Shown here: in pieces, positions 15,164-21,832 of the stretch | How the letters are laid out: each line of letters opens with the position of its first letter | Position numbering within the stretch: position 1 is the stretch's first letter | Notes under the pieces: generated by a model | The model's input: the letters and a program-made list of their open reading frames with translations, nothing else | What the model was told of the DNA's origin: nothing | Database searches by the model: none | Position numbers and translations under genes: made by a program | Origin: Ruminococcaceae bacterium UBA7067 | GTDB lineage: Bacteria > Bacillota > Clostridia > Oscillospirales > Acutalibacteraceae | Direction: 5' to 3' | Assembly: GCA_002493755.1 (NCBI GenBank) | Contig: DKZT01000041.1 | Location: 1 to 21,863, forward strand | Length of the DNA stretch: 21,863 nucleotides

Positions 15164-15631
15164 ATGACAAAGCTTCAGGTTTTTGAATGTATTCAGAATT
15201 ATCCAGGAATTACAAGCTCCGAGATGATTTACGATTCAGACAGCAATATAAATATTCCGAGGTACGCCGTTGTTGAGGTTCTTGAAGATTCAGAGAAAAT
15301 GTACCACTATTACCACTTCAACGAAAAAACGGGTACATTTTCAGTGAGAGCATTTACATCTGATGAGAGCTTATACATTAATTATCTGATGAACAATCGT
15401 GCCGATTTACTGCTGGATATGCTGAATTCAGGAACACTGTATAAGAATGTGCGCCGCCTTATCCGCAAGGCTGATTCGGCTGTAGAACATCAGGCGGCGG
15501 TCTGGGCAGAAAGTAACGAAGAGGTACAGCTCACTCTTAAAAGCAAAGACGAAATAAAGTACAGAAAGCTACTTGAAGGCTTATACAGTGCTGCTCAGGA
15601 TGAAATATATCCGGCAATGCTTTATGTGTGA
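15164..15631 (+). CDS. Hypothetical cytosolic protein, possible winged-helix start
   Basis: This encodes a 155-residue acidic protein. The first 25 residues (LQVFECIQNYPGITSSEMIYD) look like the opening of a winged-helix domain, the remainder helical with a Tyr-rich middle. No family is recognised. ATG 15164 follows AAGAAAGGAAAG; an in-frame ATG at 15125 would lie within the previous gene. It sits one base after the stop of the membrane-protein gene and 12 bases before the next start, so it is in the same operon. Confidence 0.72.
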   Translation: MTKLQVFECIQNYPGITSSEMIYDSDSNINIPRYAVVEVLEDSEKMYHYYHFNEKTGTFSVRAFTSDESLYINYLMNNRADLLLDMLNSGTLYKNVRRLIRKADSAVEHQAAVWAESNEEVQLTLKSKDEIKYRKLLEGLYSAAQDEIYPAMLYV

Positions 15632-15643
15632 GAGGTAGATGAA

Positions 15644-15973
15644 ATGTCGAAAGGCACAAATAAATGCATCGGCTGTGTAGCAACAAAGCTGAAATTACAT
15701 CACAGATTTCCTATCCGTTGTCCGGTTCTCAGAATGCCCTGCGCATTAATTAAATCCGAAATAATAATGAGCAAGCTTATGGATGAAGCCTATCGTCTTT
15801 CATTCATAAACGCTTACCGGGACGGAATACCAAACACCGACTTTAATGTTATTGACCAAAATATGCTCAAACATTTGGTGGAGCAAGAGAAGAAAATAGT
15901 CAAGGAAAAAGGCAGACAAGCTTTAGATTATACGGAATACGGTGTTGATGGCAGCTTTATGCCGAGTTCCTGA
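15644..15973 (+). CDS. Hypothetical protein with N-terminal cysteines
   Basis: This encodes a 109-residue protein. The N-terminal 35 residues hold four cysteines (CIGC at 8-11, then at about 26 and 33) that could form a small metal site together with nearby histidines. The remainder is helical and charged. It follows GAGAGGT and lies in the same rightward operon. No family is recognised, and no function is proposed. Confidence 0.65.
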   Translation: MSKGTNKCIGCVATKLKLHHRFPIRCPVLRMPCALIKSEIIMSKLMDEAYRLSFINAYRDGIPNTDFNVIDQNMLKHLVEQEKKIVKEKGRQALDYTEYGVDGSFMPSS

Positions 15974-15997
15974 CAGGCTGAAAAGGGTGAGCAAGCT

Positions 15998-16279
15998 ATG
16001 AATAAAACAACAAAAAGAAATCCTTATCTAGCCAACAACCTTAAGGTCATTCGTTGGATTGTTGACTTATCACAGCAATATATGGCTGACAACCTCGGCG
16101 TTAACCGTGTTGCTTATTCTTACTATGAATTAGGCAGAAGCGAGCCGCCGCTTCATCAGCTTAAGCGAATAATTGAAATCTTCAATTCACATTTAGGCGA
16201 TAAGAAAATTGACTATAACACTCTGCTGTCGGAGAAGCTTGATTATTTAACAGTGAAAAGAGAATTGTTAGGTCAATAA
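15998..16279 (+). CDS. XRE-family helix-turn-helix regulator
   Basis: This encodes a 93-residue DNA-binding protein with a Cro/C1-type helix-turn-helix at about 11-65: LKVIRWIVDLSQQYMADNLGVNRVAYSYYELGRSEPPLHQLKRIIEIF. The rest is a short C-terminal helix region, so it is a single-domain regulator. It follows a GGGTGAGCAAGCT ribosome region. Position within the accessory operon suggests a local regulator of element functions, but its target is unknown. It may act on a promoter other than those at 10.8 kb, which carry operators better assigned to the zinc-ribbon protein. Confidence 0.87.
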   Translation: MNKTTKRNPYLANNLKVIRWIVDLSQQYMADNLGVNRVAYSYYELGRSEPPLHQLKRIIEIFNSHLGDKKIDYNTLLSEKLDYLTVKRELLGQ

Positions 16280-16309
16280 GAAATACTTATTTAATAGGAG
16301 CGAATTAAA

Positions 16310-16615
16310 ATGATGAAAGAATTAAACAACATAAGCATTTCCGGTATGAACTTTAAAAACTTTGAGGGGAAATACTTGATTTTCTTCACGGAGTGCCAGC
16401 TTCAGAATGTCACAATACCTTCGGAATATGATTTTGATGTTTACGAATTACGGTCAATTACAACGGTTGAACCGGTATATATCGCTGTATGCGACACTGA
16501 AGAAGAAGCTATTGATTATGTCGCAAAAAAGAACGCAGCAAGAGGGCAACAGCCTTATAGAGAAGAGGGCGACACGAAAACAATTTATCATTATCAGTTT
16601 GTTTTAGGAGTGTGA
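16310..16615 (+). CDS. Hypothetical protein, small alpha/beta
   Basis: This encodes a 101-residue acidic protein with alternating beta-like and helical stretches and no membrane segment. Two consecutive ATG codons can serve as start; TAGGAGCG lies about 8 bases ahead. Middle residues EEAIDYVAKKNAARG form a clear helix. The end overlaps a GTG and the ribosome site of the cysteine-rich gene. No known family is recognised. Confidence 0.7.
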   Translation: MMKELNNISISGMNFKNFEGKYLIFFTECQLQNVTIPSEYDFDVYELRSITTVEPVYIAVCDTEEEAIDYVAKKNAARGQQPYREEGDTKTIYHYQFVLGV

Positions 16616-16623
16616 GCAGTAGA

Positions 16624-16881
16624 ATGAAAATACAAATAACCGTTGATATCCCGGACGGTGACTACTGCGAAAACTGTCAATTTAATGCGCTTGACTATTG
16701 CGAAAACTCTATCTGCACACTCTTTTGCAAAGAGTTACAAACGAGCTGTGATTATTACCGCAGCTTGCACGGCGACTGCGATAACAGGATTTGTTGTGAG
16801 TGCCCTAATCTTGAGCATAACGGCAACGCCAAATGCGAGGAATGCAGATTATGTAATGAATTACAAGGAAAGGAAAAGTGA
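16624..16881 (+). CDS. Cysteine-rich small protein
   Basis: This encodes an 85-residue protein with 13 cysteines. They come in CxxC pairs and one CC, including YCENC (14-18), CCEC and CEECRLC near the C terminus. Such spacing suggests two or three zinc-binding sites or an Fe-S site. There is no signal peptide, so disulfides are less likely. ATG 16624 is used because the alternative GTG at 16612 is too close to AGGAG. A degenerate copy of its final 20 or so codons lies at about 17155-17240. No family is recognised. Confidence 0.7.
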   Translation: MKIQITVDIPDGDYCENCQFNALDYCENSICTLFCKELQTSCDYYRSLHGDCDNRICCECPNLEHNGNAKCEECRLCNELQGKEK

Positions 16882-16885
16882 TAAT

Positions 16886-17140
16886 ATGTGCGTATTGTTT
16901 TTATTACTTGCGTGTGTAATAATTGTTTTTATCGTTTTTGGTTTAATATATTGCCCCTCTATATTACTTATGAGCTTGGGCATTGGATTAAGCGGCTTTT
17001 TAATTTATGTAGGTTATTTTGTGAAAAGACATCAAGACAATTCGTTTGGGATAGTCGTAGTTGTTTTTGGAATTCTTTGTTTCGTCGTCTCGGCTTATGG
17101 AATAATCGCTGAGACGCTAAAATCTCTTGCTGTTTTGTAG
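16886..17140 (+). CDS. Small membrane protein, about three helices
   Basis: This encodes an 84-residue, very hydrophobic protein with segments at about 1-18, 22-40 and 50-75 separated by a short basic loop (VKRHQDN). The ATG follows AAGGAAAGGAAAAG. It starts 4 bases after the cysteine-rich gene. A copy of that gene's tail follows it directly, so this ORF is flanked by a duplication. The function is unknown. Confidence 0.62.
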   Translation: MCVLFLLLACVIIVFIVFGLIYCPSILLMSLGIGLSGFLIYVGYFVKRHQDNSFGIVVVVFGILCFVVSAYGIIAETLKSLAVL

Positions 17141-17151
17141 TATTGAAAGGA

Positions 17152-17242
17152 ACAAATTTTGAGCATAGCGACAACGCCGCCAAATGCGAAGAATGTAGAT
17201 TATGTAACGAGTTACAAGGTAGGATTGATAGCTTTGAATAAT
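17152..17242 (+). pseudogene. Duplicated tail of the cysteine-rich gene
   Basis: The segment from about 17155 to 17220 matches 16807-16868 closely. In the matching frame it reads FEHSDNAAKCEECRLCNELQG, against LEHNGNAKCEECRLCNELQG in the upstream gene, then stops. There is no start of its own and no 5' part. It is a leftover of a tandem duplication or of a recombination that put the small membrane-protein gene between the two copies. Confidence 0.75.
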
Positions 17243-17620
17243 TTTGAAATTAGTGTATATAAAAAAGAAGAGATATTTCACATAAACAGATTAGAAGTTA
17301 TTGTGAACGAAAGAAATGAAATAATAGCCTTGTCGCAGTCATTTTCGTGTGAGCAACAAATTGCAGATGTTTTATCTGAGATAATAGATAGAATCATTAT
17401 TGACAACGAAATAAAATCTTCACCAAAAGAGAAAGCAAGACCGCTAAATGAGCAGATTCAACTAATCACAAATAAGCGTAATGAAATTCTAATAAAAATA
17501 AAAGAACATCAAATTGATACAGCGTATATAGCATTGGATGAAGATTCTGACAGCCTAAGTAGGACTGTCGAGAAATGGACTTGTTCAGACGAGTTTAGAA
17601 AAATAATTTCTGATGCTTAA
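17234..17620 (+). CDS. Hypothetical helical protein, start uncertain
   Basis: The open frame continues to 17620 and encodes about 128 residues, mostly helical and charged, with likely coiled coil at about 65-105. There is no in-frame ATG. A TTG at 17159 would translate the duplicated cysteine-rich tail out of frame and is unlikely. TTG at 17225 or 17234 has AAGGTAGG upstream; I prefer 17234 for spacing. The gene may have lost its real 5' end in the duplication. No family is recognised. Confidence 0.5.
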   Translation: MNNFEISVYKKEEIFHINRLEVIVNERNEIIALSQSFSCEQQIADVLSEIIDRIIIDNEIKSSPKEKARPLNEQIQLITNKRNEILIKIKEHQIDTAYIALDEDSDSLSRTVEKWTCSDEFRKIISDA

Positions 17621-17729
17621 CATAATTTTAAGCATTATTTTATGGTGCTATCAACAGTACTTTGCTTGTCCGGAGCTATTAAGGCAGGAATGCTGATTTA
17701 CAATAGAATATATGAAAGGAATTACAAAT

Positions 17730-18116
17730 ATGAAAAATTTAACAAAGTCAGAATTAGAGGTTATGGAGGTCTTTTGGAATTCAGAAAATGAGCTTACAAG
17801 TTCAGAGCTTATTGCAAGGTCAGAAGAGGTAGGAGCACATTGGCAAAAAAGCTATGTGCACCTTTTAATAAATTCTCTTCTCAATAAGGGAATGATTGAA
17901 ATTGTCGGCTTTATAAAAAACGCAAAAAACTATTCACGCACATTCAAAGCAAAGCTAAGCAAGGCGGAGTATATTACAATGCGCCTCGGCGATGAATGCG
18001 GTTATAAAGACTGCATCAGAGTTATAGCTTCAAAGCTTAATAGTGTCCCGGAGCTTGATGAATGTATTGAAATACTCAATAATTGTAAAAAGTCCAGAGG
18101 TGTGAAAAATGGATAA
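17730..18116 (+). CDS. BlaI/MecI-like repressor
   Basis: BlaI-type proteins are winged-helix repressors that normally control resistance or stress genes and are inactivated by a membrane sensor protease. In this 128-residue protein, LTKSELEVMEVFWNSENELTSSELI and WQKSYVHLLINSLLNKGMIEIV (residues 3-60) match the winged-helix part, with a helical dimerization tail. ATG 17730 follows AAAGGAATT; an in-frame ATG at 17712 lacks a ribosome site. The next gene overlaps by 8 bases and encodes a membrane protein without an HExxH zinc-protease motif, so the usual BlaR1/M56 partner is missing or replaced. Confidence 0.82.
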   Translation: MKNLTKSELEVMEVFWNSENELTSSELIARSEEVGAHWQKSYVHLLINSLLNKGMIEIVGFIKNAKNYSRTFKAKLSKAEYITMRLGDECGYKDCIRVIASKLNSVPELDECIEILNNCKKSRGVKNG

Positions 18117-18701
18117 GACTAGCATTCAATTTACAAAAATGGACTTTGAAAAGCTGAAAAAACAGAAGAAACATATTTTACTTGCAAGAATCGGCTCAAT
18201 TATATTTTTTATGTTATCATTATCAGTATGTTGTTTTTCGGTGTTCTCCCGAGAAGATGGTTTGTTTTCCCAATCTACTATTCGATTATTCAGTGTAATT
18301 ATTGTTATTATCAGTGTATATTGTTTTGTTTACACATTTATGGTGTTGAGTGATTTATATTCTATAATCAATTTTGCTTCACAATATAAAGTTCTCAAAG
18401 TGATAATTGAGATAATTGAATATGATATAAAACATTCAAACAACAGAACAATGAAAATTATCGTTTTGGCAAGCGGAAAAGATAACATAGCCACAAAAAG
18501 TGTTTTTACCTAAAAAGACTGCTTGAGAGAAGCGACTTAGGAAAAGCAATCATTGATATTCAGAATAAGTGCATATACATACCGTTTGGTTTTAAACCGG
18601 AGCAGCTAAATAATGCCGATGCAGACCTGACATCATTTAAAAATTTCATTTCGGACGCTGCTTCTTCTCCACTTATCAATACTAAACATAGTTATAGTTA
18701 A
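18109..18701 (+). pseudogene. Two-helix membrane protein, frameshifted at a T run
   Basis: The first frame encodes 134 residues with two transmembrane helices (about 25-47 and 60-82) and stops at 18513. Directly after, the -1 frame stays open for 64 codons to 18701 (YLKRLLERSD... ending HSYS), with coherent, charged-hydrophobic composition. Adding one T to the run at 18503-18507 would fuse both into about 197 residues. This looks like a one-base deletion or a base-call error. The likely full protein is a BlaI-linked membrane protein with a cytosolic domain of unknown type. The start overlaps the BlaI-like gene by 8 bases. Confidence 0.65.
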
Positions 18702-18716
18702 ACCGTGTTTAAAATA

Positions 18717-18766
18717 AAGAATAAACCTGCGTATCACTGAAAAACAGAGTGCGCAGGTTTATTCTT
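18717..18766. terminator. Strong bidirectional terminator
   Basis: A perfect 15-bp stem (AAGAATAAACCTGCG at 18717-18731, complement at 18752-18766) around a 20-base loop is flanked by T/A-rich sequence on both sides. It closes the rightward operon and the leftward gene beyond it. Confidence 0.85.
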
Positions 18767-18775
18767 CTTTATGTA

Positions 18776-19162
18776 TTAATCTAAAATTTCGTCTCGTGAA
18801 TGTATATGTGCCATAAGCATTACGGCAAATCCCAGCAACCACGACACATAAAACCATATCATATCGTGTGTAAACATATAAACAAAAACCGCAATCACAA
18901 ATCCCCAAGCAACAGATAAAATAACACCGATTATCCAAAAGCCAACTGCTGTACTTTGTAAAAAGCTAAAGATAAGAAATATTGCAATTCCTATTATCAG
19001 GCAAAATGCAGGATGAAATGAAAAGAAATAATTACAGCAACAGCCGGCAGCTATACCAAAAAGTAGGCTGTTAAAAATAGTGGTATGTTAAAAGAATAGA
19101 GAAAGAAATGCTAATACTGCACCTATAAGCAGTCCGAATGTCAAGCCAAGTAATACGCCCAT
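18776..19162 (-). pseudogene. Small membrane protein gene with an in-frame stop
   Basis: A leftward frame of 128 codons begins at ATG 19162 after AGAGGCG. It encodes MGVLLGLTFGLLIGAVLAFL..., then meets TAA at 19090-19088 (codon 25). After the stop the same frame stays open for 103 codons with clear membrane-helix character and ends at TAA 18778-18776. Open length, hydrophobic pattern and a good start suggest one original protein of about 4 helices, now broken by a nonsense change. No good restart codon follows the stop. Confidence 0.65.
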
Positions 19163-19259
19163 TAAATCGCCTCTATATTTTTTAAATCAATCAACAAATT
19201 TCATACCATTATTATACTTCTGAAGATGTCCGTTAAGCAGGACAATGCGTCGCACTGTA

Positions 19260-19862
19260 TTATTTACAGTCAGGATATCTAACACAGCCCCAAAAACATT
19301 GCTTTGAGTTTTTATTGTACTTCTTAATCTTAACACTACCGCACTTTTCACACCGAGGTATTTTTTCTGATATTATTTCTTTTTCATAATATGCATCAGC
19401 TAACAGCTGTGGATAAATACTGCCGATTAGGCTGAAAAGATGTTTTCTGTCAATAAATTCAATGTTAGAATTTCGGAATTCGGATAATGTCTGGGGAGTG
19501 AAATAATGCGTTGTAATAAAAGCACCGAACTTTATATTCTTGTTATTTATTGCGCCTGCAAAGCTGCGAACATCCTGAATTTTCACTGTATTCGTACCTT
19601 TGAGCTTGTAGTGCTTCGCTTGGACTGCAATCTTTGTTCCACATTTTTCAAGAATAATATCAATTCCTCCATCGGGTTCATTCGGTCTTGAGTTTTTCTG
19701 GACTTTGTATCCTCCCAGAGAAAAAAGGTCACAGAGAAAACATTCAAATTCTTCTCCGCTAAGGTTATCAATGTTCAAAAGATTATCACATAAATCTTTG
19801 CGTACAAAGGGAGTCACCCCAAGTAAAGTTAATGGTTCTGATTGCTTTTTAAAATTAAACAT
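19260..19862 (-). CDS. Mrr-like restriction endonuclease with topoisomerase-type zinc finger
   Basis: Mrr-type nucleases cut DNA, often modified or foreign DNA, through a PD-(D/E)xK fold. This 200-residue protein has the domain at about 32-145: SGEEFECFLCDLF, GGYKVQKNSRPNEPDGGIDIILEK with Asp68, and AVQAKHYK with Gln81 and Lys83, all expected active-site positions. It ends with a zinc finger, Cys171, Cys174, Cys189, Cys193 and Cys199 with FWGCVRYPDC, of the kind found at the end of type I topoisomerases. The ATG follows GAGGGG. No methylase gene is nearby, so a modification-dependent or solitary nuclease is more likely than a classic restriction-modification pair. Confidence 0.88.
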   Translation of the reverse strand: MFNFKKQSEPLTLLGVTPFVRKDLCDNLLNIDNLSGEEFECFLCDLFSLGGYKVQKNSRPNEPDGGIDIILEKCGTKIAVQAKHYKLKGTNTVKIQDVRSFAGAINNKNIKFGAFITTHYFTPQTLSEFRNSNIEFIDRKHLFSLIGSIYPQLLADAYYEKEIISEKIPRCEKCGSVKIKKYNKNSKQCFWGCVRYPDCK

Positions 19863-19895
19863 AAATACCCCTCATAATAAAATGCTGTTTTTAAT

Positions 19896-19924
19896 AGTAT
19901 AAAGCTTTTTCTGACAAAAGTAAA
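19896..19924 (-). promoter_or_regulatory. Candidate promoter of the Mrr-like gene
   Basis: Read leftward, TTTACT (19919-19924) and TATACT (19896-19901) are 17 bases apart, about 34 bases ahead of the ATG. The match to consensus is fair. Confidence 0.45.
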
Positions 19925-19976
19925 TGTAATTCACTATACTAATCAATAATATTACAGTGTGTCGTAAAAAACAATA

Positions 19977-19997
19977 CCCACGAAATCAATCCGTGGG
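19977..19997 (-). terminator. Terminator of the ToxN-like gene
   Basis: A CCCACG/CGTGGG stem around a 9-base loop is followed leftward by a T-rich run (TTGTTTTTT). It lies just beyond the stop codon of the toxin gene. Confidence 0.75.
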
Positions 19998-20004
19998 CAA
20001 TGTT

Positions 20005-20637
20005 TTATAAATCGTGTTCTTTTTTCTTGTGCTGCGGCGACTGCAAAGCTGCCGATTTCTCGCTGATTTTCTTTGCGTTATCTTTTATCATATTTCGGGA
20101 AAAAGGAGATACTCGTGATTGTTGATTTGATTTAAACTTATGGGAAAGATAATCGTCTAATACCTTTTCCAATTTTTTAAAGTTACAGCATCGTTCCCGC
20201 AAACCATCTCGTTTTGTACCGAGAGTTATTGTGTTATATAGTTTTTTTGCTTGAGCCAAAATCTTATCTTTGTGTGAGTTACACCAAGATAACTGATTGT
20301 CGAGCAAGTTTTTATAAGCTACATCATCATATGTTCTGGTAATATTATTAGGATCAATCTTTTCAACAAACTGTTCTGCTATAGGAATCATATTGTTTAA
20401 GTTAATTGCACCCCATTCACCATTATTGATTTTGATAAAATCAATTTGATTTTTCATTTTGATATGCTTTGGCTTAGGGGACGATAATGGAGCATAATAT
20501 TTATGATTATCAACTACGAGTAAAACTCCGATAAACGGTCGGGTGCTTTTCTTATCCATTGTGTACGGAACACATTTATCAAATTGTCGCAAATAATCGC
20601 AATACTTTGAATCTACTGTATAAAATGATAAATTCAT
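20005..20637 (-). CDS. toxN: ToxN/AbiQ-type endoribonuclease toxin (type III toxin-antitoxin)
   Basis: ToxN-family toxins are RNases held inactive by a repeated RNA antitoxin and often stop phage growth. This 210-residue protein has the family start MNLSFYTVDSKYCDYLRQFDKCVPY, the conserved PFIGVLLVVDNHKYYAPLSSPKPKH block (34-58, with Ser52, Ser53 and Lys55 at the active-site region) and GAINLNNMIPI (77-87). The basic C-terminal tail beyond about 165 is longer than in the best-known members. ATG 20637 follows GAGGTC; a TTG at 20676 would read through the leader hairpin and is rejected. Three RNA repeats, a hairpin and a consensus promoter lie upstream in the canonical order. Confidence 0.93.
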   Translation of the reverse strand: MNLSFYTVDSKYCDYLRQFDKCVPYTMDKKSTRPFIGVLLVVDNHKYYAPLSSPKPKHIKMKNQIDFIKINNGEWGAINLNNMIPIAEQFVEKIDPNNITRTYDDVAYKNLLDNQLSWCNSHKDKILAQAKKLYNTITLGTKRDGLRERCCNFKKLEKVLDDYLSHKFKSNQQSRVSPFSRNMIKDNAKKISEKSAALQSPQHKKKEHDL

Positions 20638-20647
20638 TTTCGACCTC

Positions 20648-20684
20648 ATACAACAAGGGGATTGAGCATAACCCAACCCCCAAC
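20648..20684 (-). terminator. Attenuating hairpin between toxI and toxN
   Basis: Read leftward, GGGGGTTG and CAATCCCC pair (one G-T pair) around a 9-base loop, just after the last repeat. A T-rich but imperfect tail follows. Partial termination here would give more antitoxin RNA than toxin mRNA, as in known type III systems. Confidence 0.75.
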
Positions 20685-20791
20685 TTTTTTAGTTCCCACT
20701 TAATGGTAGGGTACACCGCTTTTTTAGCTCCCACTTTAAATGGTAGGGTACACCGCTTTTTTAGCTCCCACTTAAAGGTAGGGTACACCGC
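20685..20791 (-). repeat. Three tandem 35-37 bp antitoxin repeats
   Basis: Units at 20757-20791 (35 bp), 20720-20756 (37 bp) and 20685-20719 (35 bp) share GCGGTGTACCCTACC and GTGGGAGCT (GTGGGAACT in the unit next to toxN). They differ mainly in the A/T linker between these blocks. There are no spacers, which excludes CRISPR. Unit length and number match the AbiQ/antiQ type. Confidence 0.92.
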
Positions 20792-20838
20792 TTTTTACAG
20801 AAGCGAAAGCTCCTATACGATAAGACTAAGCTTATCTC
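20685..20838 (-). ncRNA. toxI: ToxI-like antitoxin RNA precursor
   Basis: Read leftward from a start near 20839, the transcript has a leader with a GATAAG/CTTATC hairpin (within about 20822-20840), then three repeats, and ends at the hairpin before toxN. No ORF with a ribosome site is present. Type III antitoxins are cut by the toxin itself into single repeat units that fold as pseudoknots; each unit here begins with a run of five or six A, a likely cut site. That last part follows from family knowledge. Confidence 0.85.
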
Positions 20839-20845
20839 CATTTAT

Positions 20846-20874
20846 ATTATACAAACGAGCGCAAATTATGTCAA
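20846..20874 (-). promoter_or_regulatory. Perfect consensus promoter of toxI-toxN
   Basis: Read leftward, TTGACA (20869-20874) and TATAAT (20846-20851) have the ideal 17-base spacer. Strong constitutive transcription suits an antitoxin RNA that must always be in excess. Confidence 0.88.
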
Positions 20875-20970
20875 CCATAACGCCGAAAATTTATTTTTAA
20901 GCAATTGCTAGAAATAAAGGCTCAAAGAGCGTTGTGTTGAACAGCATAAGTGTTTGTATTGGTGCAAGAT

Positions 20971-21003
20971 AAAAGCCTCTCAGAGCGGCTCTGAAAGGCT
21001 TTT
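20971..21003. terminator. Bidirectional terminator after the 267-residue unknown gene
   Basis: AAAAGCCT (20971-20978) pairs with AGGCTTTT (20996-21003), with a further TCAGA/TCTGA stem inside. T tracts are present on both strands. It separates the unknown gene from the toxin locus. Confidence 0.82.
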
Positions 21004-21028
21004 AACGCCATTTTAATTTAGCACTATA

Positions 21029-21832
21029 TTAGTCATACATAATTCTCATCAGTCGTGACTCCGGAAATGGCTGCACATCAATTTTCGCTTCGCAAAAATC
21101 GTGATCGCAAATGTTATTTTGAGTTAATTCGGCAATTGCCTCTGATGTTTCCGATAGCTGAAGAAGTCTTGTGCATATCCGCAATATATCGGATACATCA
21201 GCTGATGAAGTTTGTACTTCACCTGCGTCAGTTATACACGCTACCGTGTCATAGTTACACATCAGAGTGGCTTTTTCATCATCTGCGTTATTGCCATCAG
21301 TCTCACGCAATCTGTAGAAAACAGGTATATCATAACTTACGATGCAATAAATTTTATCCGACTCCTTAGTTGAGGGAAGAAAAGCAGTTTCATAAGAAAT
21401 AATGGAAGCAAATTCAACTAATCCCTGTGCAGAAAATTTCCACACGCAACTGATATGGGATATTCTGTTCAGCTCATCAAAGCTGTCGAAAACAAGAGGA
21501 ATAGCTCTGTCTGAAATTTTCCTTTTATTCCTCATACTTAATATATTCCAATTTTTATTAGGAAAAGGTCGGCGCACTTTATATGCCGGTAAAGTGTACT
21601 TGCTGCCGTCATTTAATGTTAATGTTAGCTCTGCCGAAATGGAATCACAATAAGAAGGATAGAAATACTCAAAATCAAGATACAGTATATACTTATCTCT
21701 CATTTCTTTCTCGCTAATACCGTATATATTTGAAATCACTTCCACATCTTTATTATGTATAATATTCAGGCAGTTCCCTGAGTCTGAATAATTGCGGTTG
21801 AATGACCTATTGTTATAAAACATAGAACACAT
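21029..21832 (-). CDS. Hypothetical protein, unrecognised, near defence genes
   Basis: This encodes a 267-residue, soluble, acidic protein with no signal peptide or membrane segment. The middle (about 60-185) alternates beta-like stretches (AELTLTLNDGSKYTLPAYKVRR; KIYCIVSYDIPVFYRL), suggesting a beta-rich domain, followed by a helical C-terminal part (about 215-245). The ATG follows AGGAGGTGA with good spacing. The gene faces leftward, upstream of toxIN and the Mrr gene but separated by a terminator. The N-terminal 20 residues are rich in Asn and Ser. I do not recognise a family; proximity to defence genes is the only hint. Confidence 0.78.
   Translation of the reverse strand: MCSMFYNNRSFNRNYSDSGNCLNIIHNKDVEVISNIYGISEKEMRDKYILYLDFEYFYPSYCDSISAELTLTLNDGSKYTLPAYKVRRPFPNKNWNILSMRNKRKISDRAIPLVFDSFDELNRISHISCVWKFSAQGLVEFASIISYETAFLPSTKESDKIYCIVSYDIPVFYRLRETDGNNADDEKATLMCNYDTVACITDAGEVQTSSADVSDILRICTRLLQLSETSEAIAELTQNNICDHDFCEAKIDVQPFPESRLMRIMYD

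Noticed and set aside
17159..17233. TTG 17159 as start of the following gene
   Set aside because: These codons are an out-of-frame reading of a duplicated cysteine-rich gene tail.
18503..18513. Programmed -1 frameshifting at the T run
   Set aside because: The codons GTT TTT ACC do not form an X XXY YYZ slippery site with tandem slippage; a one-base indel is simpler.
20638..20676. Longer toxN from TTG at 20676
   Set aside because: It would translate the attenuator hairpin; ATG 20637 has a ribosome site and matches the family N terminus.
20685..20791. Tandem repeats read as a CRISPR array
   Set aside because: The units abut without spacers and lie directly before a ToxN-like gene, so they are antitoxin repeats.
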